Shown in pieces: positions 47,847 to 59,944 of a stretch of 64,000 nt of DNA. The stretch spans positions 14,534,452 through 14,598,451 of the forward strand of contig CM063260.1 in assembly GCA_032158295.1 (NCBI GenBank), read 5' to 3'. A model generated the notes under the pieces. The model worked only from the letters and a program-made list of their open reading frames with translations. It was not told the DNA's origin and did not search any database. Positions within the stretch are counted from its first letter, which is position 1, and every line of letters starts with the position of its first letter. Source of the DNA: Pycnopodia helianthoides (lineage: Eukaryota; Echinodermata; Asteroidea; Forcipulatida; Asteriidae). Position numbers and translations under genes: made by a program.

Positions 47847-49531
47847 TTCCAAGTGTAAATGTAATACAGCTGTGTATTCAGTTGCTCTAAACTGGATGGT
47901 TTAACTCATATAAATCAGTTTGGATATTTGCAAAATAGTCCTATAAAGTTGTGCAATTTACTGGGTCCCCTTTTTAGTCAATTTTTCTTTGTGCATTTGT
48001 TTTTTTAAGGCAGTACTAAACAAACAGGAAGGATTTACTGATGTGTAAATGTACATTGTACAATCATGACAATGTAGGAGTATTGCCTTGTAAAGTCTGA
48101 GGTGACCAGAAAATGTAATCCTGTGTGCTATCATAAAAAATCGTGTTCATTATGAGCCCAGCAAATGCAGTAGCTAACTAAAGTAGTACGGCCAAAAGGC
48201 CAATGATAAAAGTGTGATAAAACCCTAGTGCTAAACGGTGCAACTTGCATTGTGTAAATGGCTATATCATTGCACTAGTTTTATTACAATGAGTCTGCGT
48301 TCTTGTGCTACTGTATCCTGACAGATGTAGTGCAGGTTAGACTCTTAGTCTTAATGTTGCATTTTGTACGTAAAACAAATATCGGGTTCTAAGTGACGGC
48401 CCCATTGGTTTTGTACACAAAAGCAGAGCAAGGACGTCCTTGGTTGGTCAAAATCCCTATTGTTAAAGTTCTTGATGTCATAATGTAAACACGCTCACAC
48501 ACCATCATCAATGTGTCAATGCATAATTTATATCATCAAGTTGCAGATGGCAGAAATCAATAATTTTGCAAGTGAACTAGGAATGTAAGTCTCACTTAAT
48601 TTCCAACTCGATTTGAACTGCCTTTGAACTGTTCTTGATTTACAATAATGAAAAGGTATTATATATACTTTCTCTTTGGTATAGACAATTGTAAATTTGT
48701 GTATTGATCTACAAAGATATTGCACTTGGGAGAAAATCATGGTAGTACCATGGAGAAACACTACCGTGGAAGTACAAAACCCTAGATGCTACATTGTAAG
48801 GTCAAGGTTTTCGGAAATGCCTTCCGACCAAATGATGATTGCTTCCTCAATTTAAGTAGTTGCAGACATCCTGAGCTGGTGTTAAAGTTATTGCAAATGT
48901 TTGCATTTATAACTCCATTTCCAGTTTTCAGAATTCCCTTTTTATTGCAGTGTTAAAAATGTTCCACTTGAAGTACTTGTAAATTTTGTCATGCATATAT
49001 TAACCAGTATTCCTTTTTTCAATTTTCATCAACAAGGACCATGTATTTCTTTGTCAACATGTAAATAACAGACAATTTTGTTTAACAATACAGAGTACAG
49101 TATTAGAGCAGTAGTTTCCTCCCCTCCCTTTGTGTGACACATACTTGGGAGATTTCTCCTTTTGTATCTCAATGACAGTGCTTGCCAAACAGATTTTAGT
49201 TCTGTATGTAGGTTCCTCCAAGAGGTTCCTCCAAGTTTTTATGAATGAAGTAAGGTTTGGCATATCAATGTTTGTTTTGCATGAAAATTGATTTTTGCAA
49301 GTAAAACTAAACGAGTGGTTTTGGGGTGTGCCAGAATAGAGTATTTTTGTTATCATGATTGTGATGACATAAGAGAGAGTAGACATATGTATCTCTAGAG
49401 CTGCCAGCTTTGATAAATTTGTGTGTGTAAAGGCTGCTACTGCCATTTTTGCTGACCAGAAGCAGTATAGCTTTACAGTCTGCTTAAAAAAGGCAAATTT
49501 CTGTAGTTTCACCGTTAAACATCATACGTGT

Positions 49532-49715
49532 AGCGAGCCAGTGTTATCTTGCAACCAGTGTGATAATCTGTAGGTATTTTTACCGTTTTAGCAAGCCAAT
49601 TTTGGTCTTGCAATCAGGTGATAATTTCTTAATTTCTGTTTAAATTGGTTTTTTTTTGTTTACCATTGCAGTGAGTCAGTGTTCCTCTCACAACCAGGTG
49701 ATAATCTCTGTTGAT
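49532..49715 (+). repeat. Three imperfect tandem copies of a splice-acceptor/UTR segment
   Basis: AGCGAGCCAGTGTTATCTTG (49532), AGCAAGCCAATTTTGGTCTT (49591) and AGTGAGTCAGTGTTCCTCTC (49670) each lead into a CAACCAG or CAATCAG plus GTGATAAT block. The third is the acceptor (TACCATTGCAG) and 5' UTR just before the GLCE start codon. Confidence 0.65.
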
Positions 49716-52700
49716 ATGAGGTTAGTGAATCCACGACTCTTTTCCCGCCTCCCAGTCGTCATCTTGCTCCTGGTGCTGTCCAATTTCTTGACCTATCACT
49801 TGGGGTGTATTGGTAGAGGAGACGGTGGGACAATCACGAGGAGTAAGACTGAACAACGGAGTCAAGAGGTTGAAAGTGAATATTTACAACGACCGAGCCT
49901 CGGTCACAACCTAAGATATCACCAAGTAAGTATAATGTTGATTTAACATTTATCATCCCAGTTGTAAAAAAAAAAGAACTCTGTTACGACATTCAACAAA
50001 TAACTGTTTAAGTTATCTCACCAATGAGGTGTGATTAAACTCGGTAAAATGAAGGGAAGAACAGGATAAATAGTACACAGGCCTGATACTCATTCTTGTC
50101 CCTTATGTGAGACAATTGCCTTCATTTGTAAAGGGCTCCTCTATGAGGGAAACAACAGTTTGTACTGGAATGTTTCAAAGGGTAAGGCCATGGGGTATGT
50201 TAGTCAATTGCCTCTGTTGCCTACTGAAGTATCAAGCCTGACAGTCTCCCAACTTCTATTGTACATGTATTTTTGATTATTATTGTATTGTTGCTGTTTG
50301 GTTTGTGGTTTGACATATTTGATTTTACCATGAATGCTAATTATTAAATGATGTATTTTGGAATCTTTGCTTTTTATTTGAACTTCATAAGTACTTCTAA
50401 TATTGAACAGTATTACTTCAGTCCAGTGTATTTGATCTTGATTGAAATAACATGCATAACTGATACCATAATGAATGTTGACCATTTTGAATTTTTTGAT
50501 TTTATGAGCACTAACACTTGAATTTGAATTGTTTATGTTATATACTTGTACATACATGAACTGAAATGAGTACTATTTGTATTTTAATGTGATCAACTGA
50601 TGTTTTAAATTTTAACAAAAACAATTTGTCTTTGATAATGCAAGGCTATTTTCATTTTGCAGAGGGCACTTCCATTGGAAAATCTTAAAGTATATGGGAA
50701 ACACTTTTTAAGGTGGCACCAAGGCCAAGACCAGGTCAACGGAGGCCTTGCCCTCTGTGGCCTGTGTATAATTCCAAGCCAGCTTGGAAATGAAGCTTAG
50801 TTTGTTTTTTATGTGAACATACTTAACAGTGATTGTTGTGTGTTTGAACTTAAATTGAAGTTTGATCACATATTACTGGCATCTTGTGGCCGAGCGGTCA
50901 AGCGCATTGGACTCAAAATCTGGTGTTTTTGATCAGCAGAGTCATGAGAGTGTGGGTTTGAGTTTCGGTATTTTGGATGTGACATAAAGCTTTAGGTCCT
51001 GTGTGTTGTGTAATGCACGTGTAAAAGAATCCAGTAGAGAAGGGTTTCTCCCTTGTGTTTTCTGGTGTTGTTGGCTGCACATTGCGCCATCACACACCTT
51101 GTTAAGTGTTATATGGTTATGTAATTGAATAAGTGTTATATTTAGAATATACATATAAAGCTCTGCATCTTGTAGTAAAACAAATAGTGGTTTTAGATGC
51201 CATCAGTGTGATAAAGTGATAAGAACTGTGTATTACCATGATTACAGGTGTGTTTTATTATCATTATTATTCTGGAAAGTTTTTTATTGGCACGATTTAT
51301 TTGAATATAATTGATAACACTTGAATGTTGTGTGTTTGATTCCAAGACAAACGAAGAGAAACAACATCAGGCATCTAACAATCTCGCTAAAGTGGATTTA
51401 CATTCATCAGGAATAAAGTATCAAGAGATCGAATGTCTCATAAATGGGGACTATACGATACATGGACGCCGGGAAGGACAAGAAGTCTATCTTCCTTTCA
51501 CGTTCTTGGAAAAGTACTTTGAAGTTTATGGCAAGATTGCAGAATATGATGGGTTAGTAAATAAAGCTGTAAATTAAGATACAACAGGAGGTACCAGTTG
51601 GTAAAAGGTATTGGTAAAAGGTACTGTCTGGCACTCGCCATTTTGGGAGTCAAATTGCACGTAAAACCATATTATGGTAAGCGTGTAAATGCTACGTTGC
51701 CTAAATTGCACAGCACACTACACTGCCCATGGGGATATTGACTCCCAAAATGGCCAATACCAAGATTATTGTGATAATGACTTTCATCGGGTGAATTGGG
51801 GCAATACTATGTTGCACTGTGCTGCATTTAGCAAGGTTCTACATGCTGCTAACATGTCCATGTGCAGTCAAAGTTCCCAGCAAACTTCAATGCATATTGG
51901 TGCATTTAGATGGGTATATATGCCCAGTGCCAAGGCTGGTGTAAACCAGTTTACTTCATAGTACAACAAAATCCTCTGTTGCATTGTGATGCATTTAGCA
52001 GGGTGCTTAGAAAACGCCTGATAGTGGTTTAATTAAACAAAACCAATAATGTTACACTCTGCATGTGACAGTTAGAGCAGGAAACTTATTGTTTTGAGTA
52101 ACATCGAATACAAAAATGTGTCATGATTTGTTTATGCTTTTATTTAGCAATAAAGTAAAGTTCGGGAAAAACCCAACTTTAATGGACCCATCATTTTCTG
52201 TTTTACAGTCCACATTATTTCCTGTCATGCAATATACTCATCAATTCATTCTAGTAAAGAAAATCAATTTCCTTTAATGTACATTAAAGGTAGCTCTGTG
52301 ATGATTCGATGACACAGAAAGTTTTGAATGAGTAGCCTCAAGAATGTTAGTTTCAGAATTGAGTCCATCTCATTTTAATAGATGTTAAATTTGTATGGGG
52401 TTGCAGAATATTATTGGTGTTTTACCCATACACCCATACACCGATGTGTGAAGCACTGCATAACTCAGTACATGTATTTCCTGTATTCTGTTCTCAGTTT
52501 CCCTTTGGCACCATGTTGTATTTTGATGTTTGTTTAATAAAGGTAGCAAAGTAAAAATCCACAGGGTGTGATTCGAACCCAGGACCTGCGCTATTCTAGA
52601 GTAGATGTCTTACCACTAGACCACCAAGCTTGGCTGGTACATGTAGCTAGAGACAGAATAAATCCTGTGTTTTTAGCAAAGGATACCACAAGTCAGGTTG

Positions 52701-55700
52701 GCGTAGTGGTATCTTTCCTCGCCTTCCACCTCTTGGGACCCCGGTTCAAATCACACCGGGGCACCACATGGATTGGGTTTTTTCAGTGCCTGATTGCATG
52801 GGTTTTTCCTGGAATATTTCTCTGGGGTTTTCCTCCCACACCTAAAACTGAAACTTCCTTCATTGTCTTCTCTCCACGGGGTTCTATACTAGTATAGTGA
52901 TTAAGTTGGCTTTCTGAGAGTCCTTGGCTTCACAACCAGAATTAATCAATAAAATAAATATGAAAATAAACAACGATTTAAACATATGTTAAGTTTGCAT
53001 CGGGGACTAGTTACTAGTCCACCTAATAGTTCAAAACGCAATTTGATTAAATACAGTCTTCCATTCTTTAAAGGAAAAAAAACCCACAACGTTAGTAAGA
53101 TTTAACATATAAAATTTCACAGATTTGAACATAACAGATTGTAAAAAGATGGTTGTGGTGGAAACTTCCATTTGGACTACTTTTGTTTGAAATGCTACAT
53201 TTAGGTTTTGGGAAATGAGTAAATTTATTCTTATCTCGCAAGTCCAAAACCCGGTGTTTGAAAACAGTGAAAGCACAGGGCCTTTAAGTTTTTTTTTGTC
53301 TCTTTCTCACTATTTTCTTGTGACTCCGATAACCGATTGTGCTTAAACATTCACAAGCTTGTAATTTCATGCATACATACATGTGTATGTTGGCTCACAT
53401 AAAGTGTGGATACTGGTCTTAGACAGTCACAAATGTTGTCCACATTCTTCAAGGTTAATGTCTAGTTGTTAATGCTTTGTTGTTTTTAGATATGATCGTT
53501 TTGAATGGCAGCACAGCGTGGCACATGTGTATCAGCAGGTACCATATAAACCATCTGGTGAATTTATGTCCTTTGGTCATTACAATGTTGAGCCTCGAGA
53601 TAGAGTTAAGATGATCAGCGGCGTTCATGGTAGGTTCAAGATTGAGAATTTGTTATTGTAATCTTGTTGACCATTTTAATTGATGTATTAACCCTCTTAC
53701 TGTGGGTATGTTTCTTGAGACGGCCAACCCATACCTTTCTGAGCCATTGCTCAAAGTGCCTCAATGAGAGAAGTAAACTGGACTGGAGGAGCCACTATGT
53801 GCTCAATAGGCCACTGTTGGGGAAGAGATAAGGTTCTAAATTGTGGTAAATTCCAACCGTGGCAATCTGTGGCACCAATGGACCAAAAATAAAAACACAA
53901 TTGAATACAGGAAGAGTGTGGCATTAGCTTAAGAAGGATTATTTTCAGTCGAGAAGCAGTTCTTTTTTTCTAGCCATTAATAATTTGTTTTGTCTGTAAA
54001 ACTCAGTTAAGACATCCATATGAAGATGTTTTCTCATTGACATTTGCAAATTTTAATGGCTGGTGTTTGTTTAAAGTAGTGTCTCTGAAGCATAATCAGA
54101 CCATAGAGAAAGGACATAATCAGACCCTTGGAAAAATGAAAGGCTCCATAAAAATGCAGTACTTATAATCTGTCTTTACAAAATCTTGGCTGGTATGTGA
54201 AAGAACAAAGGCATTAGGCACACATCCATCCATAGAGTAACTATGTGCAATGTTCGCAGTGCCTTTTGACTGGGACCACTGAACCATGACCACAGGAACT
54301 CCATGAAACGGTTTCCTTTGTATGCTCAATCCACCACAGTGTCTCACCACATGTGGTGTGTTAACATGACTACCGCCATACACACACAGAAACTTGAATG
54401 CCAGTTTATAGGACTGCCACTGCCTGTTGCCTAATAAGAGTTTTTATTATGTCTTCTGAAGTGAACTGGTAAAGTGGTTATGGTTTGCTTAACGGATTAC
54501 AGTATCATACACAAGTTATCTTATATTGTTTGTCATCAAGCTGTAACAGGCCTGATACTTCGTTCTTGTAAGGGCAAGGCAGTTTTTTCTTAGTAAAGTG
54601 CACCTATTTGAGGTTAATTTAAATTTCTACTGGAACATTTCAAGGGGTACCAAGGCTTTGACCAGGGGCATTGAGAAAATTACCTCTGTACATTATCAGA
54701 AGGATTCCAGTTTCACAGCTTTTTCAAATTTTTCCCAAAGAAATAAAAGGCTTGTTTTTCATCGGGCGGGAAAAAATTTCCGTTTAATACAGCACATGGC
54801 CAGATATATAGTTTTGGTTATCAAGACATTCATAACACTTTTTGTAATGCAATCCAATAATGCTTTTAGTATTTCACTGACAGAGGGAATCATGTATGCT
54901 TCCTTTTTATGATCGTTGTGAAGCACCCACTACTGTTTGATGGTTCTTGCATGTACTTGTAGTGCACATAAAGAAGTAAGATAAGAAAGACTAGCCATTG
55001 CTTGGCCATAGCTTGGCCACGATGTGCGATTTGTGCGTTGTGTGTGGTGTACATGGTTCTTATTTTTTCCTTTTCATTTTTACTTTAATCTTTTTAGCAA
55101 ACCATAACCAATTGACTAAACCTAGATTGATTCTTGTTTTCCTGTACAGGTGTACCTGTTTCTATACAATGGGATTCTCAAGGTTACTTTTACGCTATTC
55201 AAGTTTGTCAGTTTGGGTTGAGTCACTACAGCAAGAATTTAACACAAAGAGAGCCACGAGTCAAGATCTATGAAGATGCTGAGAATGAAGAGCTTGAGAA
55301 GTGGAGTCTTGCTGATCATATGAGTCGAATATCTGCAGTACGAGATGAAACCACTGGGTCTAACGTCATTGAATTCCAAACTACAGGTAACCAACTACAT
55401 TGATTTCTTGCAGGGGTTACCCATTCTACTATTAGGCAAAGTTTGCAGTAACACCTACATGGAAAAAACAAACACGCTGTTGGCCTATAAATTTTTTTTA
55501 CTGTGTGTTTTAAACAGTTATATAAATTAAAAAATGCTTGGTGCTGCAACACATAAGCATTATTTTACCATTTACATGTGAGTTTACTGGCCCGCAGTTT
55601 AACGCTGAACAGAATATTGTCAGTTAGTCTGGACTACCTTTTCTTTCTGTTGTGGTTGTCTGATGAGTTCCAGTCTGTTTTTGTAGATTACTTCTACGTT

Positions 55701-58700
55701 CATGAAGAGTGCAGGCATTGCGGTTGATTGAAGAGGAAAGCAATTATATAAAACTCCCTCCCAACCTGTAGAAAATTAAAAGAAAGGATGCTAAACATTT
55801 TTAAAAATATTTTTTACATGGCCTGATGTTGCCCTCAAATTAAAGTTGAATTCTCATTACTACTAGTGTCACTTGACTTTGTTGGGTTATAATTTCAGAA
55901 CTTCTATGTTTGTTCAGTTTTTGAATATCTTTCTGATGATGTACTTTGATTGTTAAAAATCCATTGTGTGATTTATGAGTTATAACTTTTTCAATATTTC
56001 ACTTTGATTTGATGTAATCATGACACCATTGTTCAGGTGTGGTCTTGAATGGTACACCTGAACAATGGCGACAACTAAACCTAAAGGTTTATTTGTCTGA
56101 TGAGTTTCAAGGCTAATTCAAAGTTCAGTTTAGTTCAGTTAACTTGTAGTTTATCAAGTGAGTTAAATGTGCTTGATTTGAGTAGTAGATGTAGTTTATC
56201 ACCTGAGTTAAGTGGCTTTGGTTTGAGTAGTAGATGTAGCTTATCACATGAGTTAAGTGGGTTTGGTTTGAGTAGTAGATGTAGTTTATCACATGAGTTA
56301 AGTGGGCTTGGTTTGAGTAGTACATGTAGGTTATTACCTGAGTTAAGTGCGTTTTGTTTGAGTAGTAGATGTAGGTTATTATCTGAGTTAAGTGCGTTTG
56401 GTTTGAGTAGTAGATGTAGGTTATTACCTGAGTTAAGTGCGTTTGGTTTAAGTAGTAGATGTAGGTTATTACCTGAGTTAAGTGCGTTTGGTTTGAGTAG
56501 TAGATGTAGGTTATTATCTGAGTTAAGTGCGTTTGGTTTGAGTAGTAGATGTAGGTTATTACCTGAGTTAAGTGCGTTTGGTTTGAGTAGTAGATGTAGG
56601 TTATTACCTGAGTTAAGTGCGTTTGGTTTGAGTAGTAGATGTAGCTTATCACATGAGTTAAGTGCGTTTGGTTTGAGTAGTAGATGTAGGTTATTACCTG
56701 AGTTAAGTGCGTTTGGTTTAAGTAGTAGATGTAGGTTATTACCTGAGTTAAGTGCGTTTGGTTTGAGTAGTAGATGTAGGTTATTATCTGAGTTAAGTGC
56801 GTTTGGTTTGAGTAGTAGATGTAGGTTATTACCTGAGTTAAGTGCGTTTGGTTTGAGTAGTAGATGTAGGTTATTACCTGAGTTAAGTGCGTTTGGTTTA
56901 AGTAGTAGATGTAGGTTATTACCTGAGTTAAGTGCGTTTGGTTTGAGTAGTAGATGTAGGTTATTTCTGAGTTAAGTGCGTTTTGGTTTGAGTAGTAGAT
57001 GTAGGTTATTACCTGAGTTAAGTGCGTTTGGTTTGAGTAGTAGATGTAGGTTATTACCTGAGTTAAGTGCGTTTGGTTTGAGTATAGATGTAGCTATCAC
57101 ATGAGTTAAGTGCGTTTGGTTTGAGTAGTAGATGTAGGTTATTACCTGAGTTAAGTGCGTTTGGTTTGAGTAGTAGATGTAGGTTATTACCTGAGTTAAG
57201 TGCGTTTGGTTTGAGTAGTAGATGTAGGTTATTACCTGAGTTAAGTGCGTTTGGTTTGAGTAGTAGATGTAGGTTATTACCTGAGTTAAGTGCGTTTGGT
57301 TTGAGTAGTAGATGTAGGTTATTACCTGAGTTAAGTGCGTTGGTTTGAGTAGTAGATGTAGGTTATTACCTGAGTTAAGTGCGTTTGGTTTGAGTAGTAG
57401 ATGTAGGTTATTACCTGAGTTAAGTGCGTTTGGTTTGAGTAGTACATGTAGGTTATTACCTGAGTTAAGTGCGTTTGGTTTGAGTAGTAGATGTAGGTTA
57501 TTACCTGAGTTAAGCGGCTTGGTTTGAGTAGTAGATGTAGGTTATTACCTGAGTTAAGTGCGTTTGGTTTGAGTAGTACATGTAGGTTATTACCTGAGTT
57601 AAGCGGGCTTGGTTTGAGTAGTACATGTTTTGATGTATTTTTAAGATCATGATCGGTTTTAACAATTTTACAATTTTTATTCTCTCTAATCGCAGATACT
57701 TTATCACCAGGCCAAGGAGCTACTCTACCTCTTAATAACAGACGGACATTTGTTATCTCATTTGATGTAATGCTGATGAGTAACTCGACCATTACTGTCA
57801 CAGTTCAAGATGATAAAGATAAATCTCATAGCATTCATTATGTTGCAATGGATGATAAAGTCACCCATAAAGGAAGTCATATATTTTATGGTATTGGAGA
57901 GTGTCAACAGTGGCGTAGGGTAACAAGAGATTTAGTGGTGGATTTCCAAAAGGGACTAGGACAAACTAACAAGAAATATGTCACAAACATTCAATTTGGT
58001 TTGTCTCGAGTGAACAAGTTTACAGTACATGGATATGGACGGATTGATAACATCACTTTATCATCCTCAAGCCACATGGCGCAGTTTTTTGATGCTGCTA
58101 ATTGGTTATTAAAGAACCAAGATAGTAACGGAGGTTGGCCAGTGATGGTGGATCGGTTGCTTGCTCCGGGGTTTCAAGTGTTATCTCCAGGTTGGTACTC
58201 CGCAATGGCACAAGGTCAAGCCATTTCTACTCTCATCAGAGCATATGTGAGAACCAAAGATAGGAAATACTTGGATGCCAGCATCAAGGCAACAAAACTC
58301 TATCAAATACCGTCATCTGAAGGGGGTGTAAAAGCTATCCTCTTTGATCAATACACGTGGTACGAGGAATATCCAACCACTCCAAGTTCCTACGTCTTAA
58401 ATGGCTTCATCTACAGTCTAATTGGTTTGTATGATTTGATGACGATAGCATCTCCTGAAGAAGGACGGGATGCTCTTCAACTTTATGAAGATGGTATAAG
58501 ATCATTAAGAAAATTCATCTTACTGTTCGATGGTGGGACTGGTACTATTTATGATCTACGTCATGTAACGTTAGGAAGAGCTCCTAACCTGGCAAGGTGG
58601 GACTATCATGCCACTCATATTGCTCAGTTACAGTTGTTAACAACAATAGATTCGGATCCAGTATTCAAAACGACGTTAGAACGATGGTTAGGTTACACCA

Positions 58701-58726
58701 AAGGGATACGTGCCAAACACAATTGA
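49716..58726 (+). CDS. GLCE: D-glucuronyl C5-epimerase
   Basis: This Golgi enzyme converts glucuronic acid to iduronic acid in growing heparan sulfate, after N-sulfation. Five coding exons (49716-49925, 51347-51552, 53490-53629, 55150-55386, 57696-58726) join in phase with GT-AG introns to about 607 residues; the human enzyme is about 617. Residues ~12-28 ([17 protein letters not shown]) form a signal anchor, giving a type II Golgi protein. Conserved blocks are [108 protein letters not shown] (from ~486) and [12 protein letters not shown] (from ~562). The last two contain the Glu/Tyr residues implicated in catalysis. The C-terminus ends RAKHN as in vertebrates. The ATG at 49716 is chosen because it lies directly before the signal anchor; the exon itself starts at 49672. 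Any upstream non-coding exon is not identified. Intron 4 holds a large minisatellite. Confidence 0.96.
50085..50225. repeat. Dispersed AGGCCT-family repeat copy
   Basis: CAGGCCTGATACTCATTCTT at the left, TTTGTACTGGAATGTTTCAA and GGGTAAGGCC inside. Same order as 54545-54705. It lies in GLCE intron 1. Confidence 0.6.
50645..50785. repeat. Dispersed AGGCCT-family repeat copy
   Basis: TTTTGCAGAGGGCACTTCCA, TTGGAAAATCTTAAAGTATA, GGTGGCACCAAGGCCAAGAC and CTCTGTGGCCTGTGTATAAT. It lies in GLCE intron 1. Confidence 0.65.
50880..51150 (+). repeat. SINE family A, near full length
   Basis: TGGCCGAGCGGTCAAGCGCA (A box, Leu/Ser tRNA-like) and GTGTGGGTTTGAGTTTCGG (B box), then GTTGTGTAATGCACGTGTAA and a CACCTTGTTAAGTGTTATAT tail. 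It lies in GLCE intron 1. Confidence 0.8.
51607..51761. mobile_element. Small inverted-repeat element in GLCE intron 2
   Basis: Perfect 16-base arms CCATTTTGGGAGTCAA (51638-51653) and TTGACTCCCAAAATGG (51738-51753), flanked by GGTATTGG and CCAATACC. The GGGAGTCAA core is shared with the palindrome inside the element at 28737. Confidence 0.7.
52420..52640 (-). repeat. tRNA-derived SINE copy, family B
   Basis: Reversed head: GTGATTCGAACCCAGGACC (B box) and ATGTCTTACCACTAGACCAC (A box side). Reversed tail: GTGTTTTACCCATACACCC. It lies in GLCE intron 2. Confidence 0.65.
52685..52950 (+). repeat. tRNA-derived SINE copy, family C
   Basis: TTGGCGTAGTGGTATC (A box), CCCCGGTTCAAATCACACCG (B box), body TGGGTTTTTTCAGTGCCTGA and TTTTCCTCCCACACCTAAAA, and an A-rich end AATCAATAAAATAAATA. 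Confidence 0.75.
53070..53455. repeat. Dispersed MITE-derived repeat (ATTTTCTTGTGACTC family)
   Basis: TTCTTGTGACTCCGATAACC, GATTGTGCTTAAACATTCAC and CTGGTCTTAGACAGTCACAA parallel 42512-42850 in the same orientation. It lies in GLCE intron 2, just before the exon at 53490. Confidence 0.65.
54545..54705. repeat. Dispersed AGGCCT-family repeat copy
   Basis: CAGGCCTGATACTTCGTTCT, TGTAAGGGCAAGGCAG, TCTACTGGAACATTTCAAGG and GGTACCAAGGCTTTGACCAG. It lies in GLCE intron 3. Confidence 0.65.
56026..56068. repeat. Perfect 15-base inverted repeat beside the minisatellite
   Basis: CCATTGTTCAGGTGT at 56026-56040 and ACACCTGAACAATGG at 56054-56068, with a 13-base loop. Confidence 0.85.
56135..57628. repeat. 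45-bp minisatellite, about 33 copies
   Basis: The unit contains TTTGAGTAGTAGATGTAGGT, TATTACCTGAGTTAAGTGCG and TTTGG. Unit variants (TTATCTG; TTTAAGT; AGCTTATCACATG) recur at spacings of 270 bases in part of the array, suggesting a six-unit higher-order repeat. As 45 is divisible by three, long frames stay open on both strands ([15 protein letters not shown] and [15 protein letters not shown] per unit). These frames are not genes. The array fills GLCE intron 4. Confidence 0.95.
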
Positions 58727-58854
58727 ATTCACATTGGTGTTGTCTTAATGATTGAAACAACTTATCCATGTGATAATTGCTTGCTGTAAAAATACATGTA
58801 AATGCAAAAGTGTACAAGTATATTCATGATATGAATTGAATTTATTTGTATATA

Positions 58855-59155
58855 AGGGACCTGATACCTCAATAAGGCAACAAAGGCAAATGCCTCTATG
58901 CCCCTGGTCATTGCCTTGGTGCCCCTGGTATTTGCCTTGGTGCCCATGTCATCGCTCCATGCCCCATGTCATTGCTTCCATGCCCCTGGTCATTGCCTCC
59001 ATGCCCTGGTCATGCCCATGCCCTGGTCATTGCCTCCATGCCCATATTTGGTTCCCATTGAAATGTTTCATAAGCAATTGATATTTCCCATTTATAGAGA
59101 TGCCCTTTACCAATAATGAAAAACTGTCTGGCTTTTACAAGGACCAAGTATGAGG
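58855..59155. repeat. Expanded AGGCCT-family copy with internal tandem repeat
   Basis: ACCTGATACCTC at the left and AGTATGAGGCCT at the right enclose a run of GCCCCTGGTCATTGCCTCCA-type units repeated about eight times. ATTGAAATGTTTCATAAGC and GAGATGCCCTTTACCAATAA match other family members. Confidence 0.65.
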
Positions 59156-59944
59156 CCTACACATAACATGACCATTATTGTGCAGTTGAGGTAGAGTGAT
59201 TTACACAGAGAAATTGCGTCAATTTACAAGAACTTCCTTCGCTTTGGCTTTTCTGATTTGTTTTTTAACTTGAAATCCAGCAACCTCCTTGATGTGGACA
59301 AAGAAAAATACTTATCTGCAAGATGTCTATTATCTAGCTAGGTAGGGCATGAATCCATTTTGGAATAAAATACTCTAACTGCAGTAAACTGATATATATC
59401 TACTCATATAAGGTGAGTTTATGTTCTGTACAATCAGGCATTGAGAGTTGTATATAGTCGGTGTAGTCATGTACAGCATACATGTCTCAGATATATGTAC
59501 ATTTGTATATTATTACTTTTGTACTGTGTGGCTTTTAGTTGTATATAATCACCATAACTAAGTACATAGTACAATATACATGTACACCCAGCAGTGGTTA
59601 TTTTGATGTTATACTGATTTCTTTGGTAAACTATGAAGACTTGATCAGAACATTGTTGACATAAGGCTATGCTTCTTATGTGATTGTGAATGTTGTACAT
59701 TTGGGGCTCTGATACAGGGTGTTAGGCCTATAAGTAGGTTCATTGATCTTTTTTGATGGTTTCATTTATTTATTATGTGATGAGGTACTTGCTTTAGATT
59801 TACTGATTATATGTGTATGTATGTGAAACTTTAAACATTTAATTTATATATATTTTTTCTCGATATTGGTCCTTTTAAACCTTTTTAATCCGATTTGTAA
59901 GAACTGTATATTCAGTGCTCTCCAAGTCTTGTTGAAAAACAAAT

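Larger units (their letters stand above)
42478..49715. other. SEC62 3' UTR, intergenic DNA and GLCE 5' side
   Basis: AT-rich with no recognisable exon. AATAAA at 42539 is a possible SEC62 polyadenylation signal. A C-run is at about 44998-45011. A perfect 10-base hairpin (GTCTTTATCC-TTGG-GGATAAAGAC) lies at 44943-44966, with related sequence near 24925. One or more non-coding GLCE 5' exons may lie here but cannot be located. Confidence 0.5.

Noticed and set aside
50880..50960. Possible tRNA-Leu or tRNA-Ser gene
   Set aside because: The head is followed by a SINE body and tail found at five other places in the window.
53690..53850. Possible further copy of the CTCTCCTACTCTT MITE
   Set aside because: Only AACCCTCTTACTGTGG resembles one end; no matching second end was found.
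56100..56975. 291-residue open frame of [15 protein letters not shown] repeats and its minus-strand counterpart
   Set aside because: It is a 45-bp minisatellite in a GLCE intron; openness follows from a unit length divisible by three, and it has no flanking gene features.
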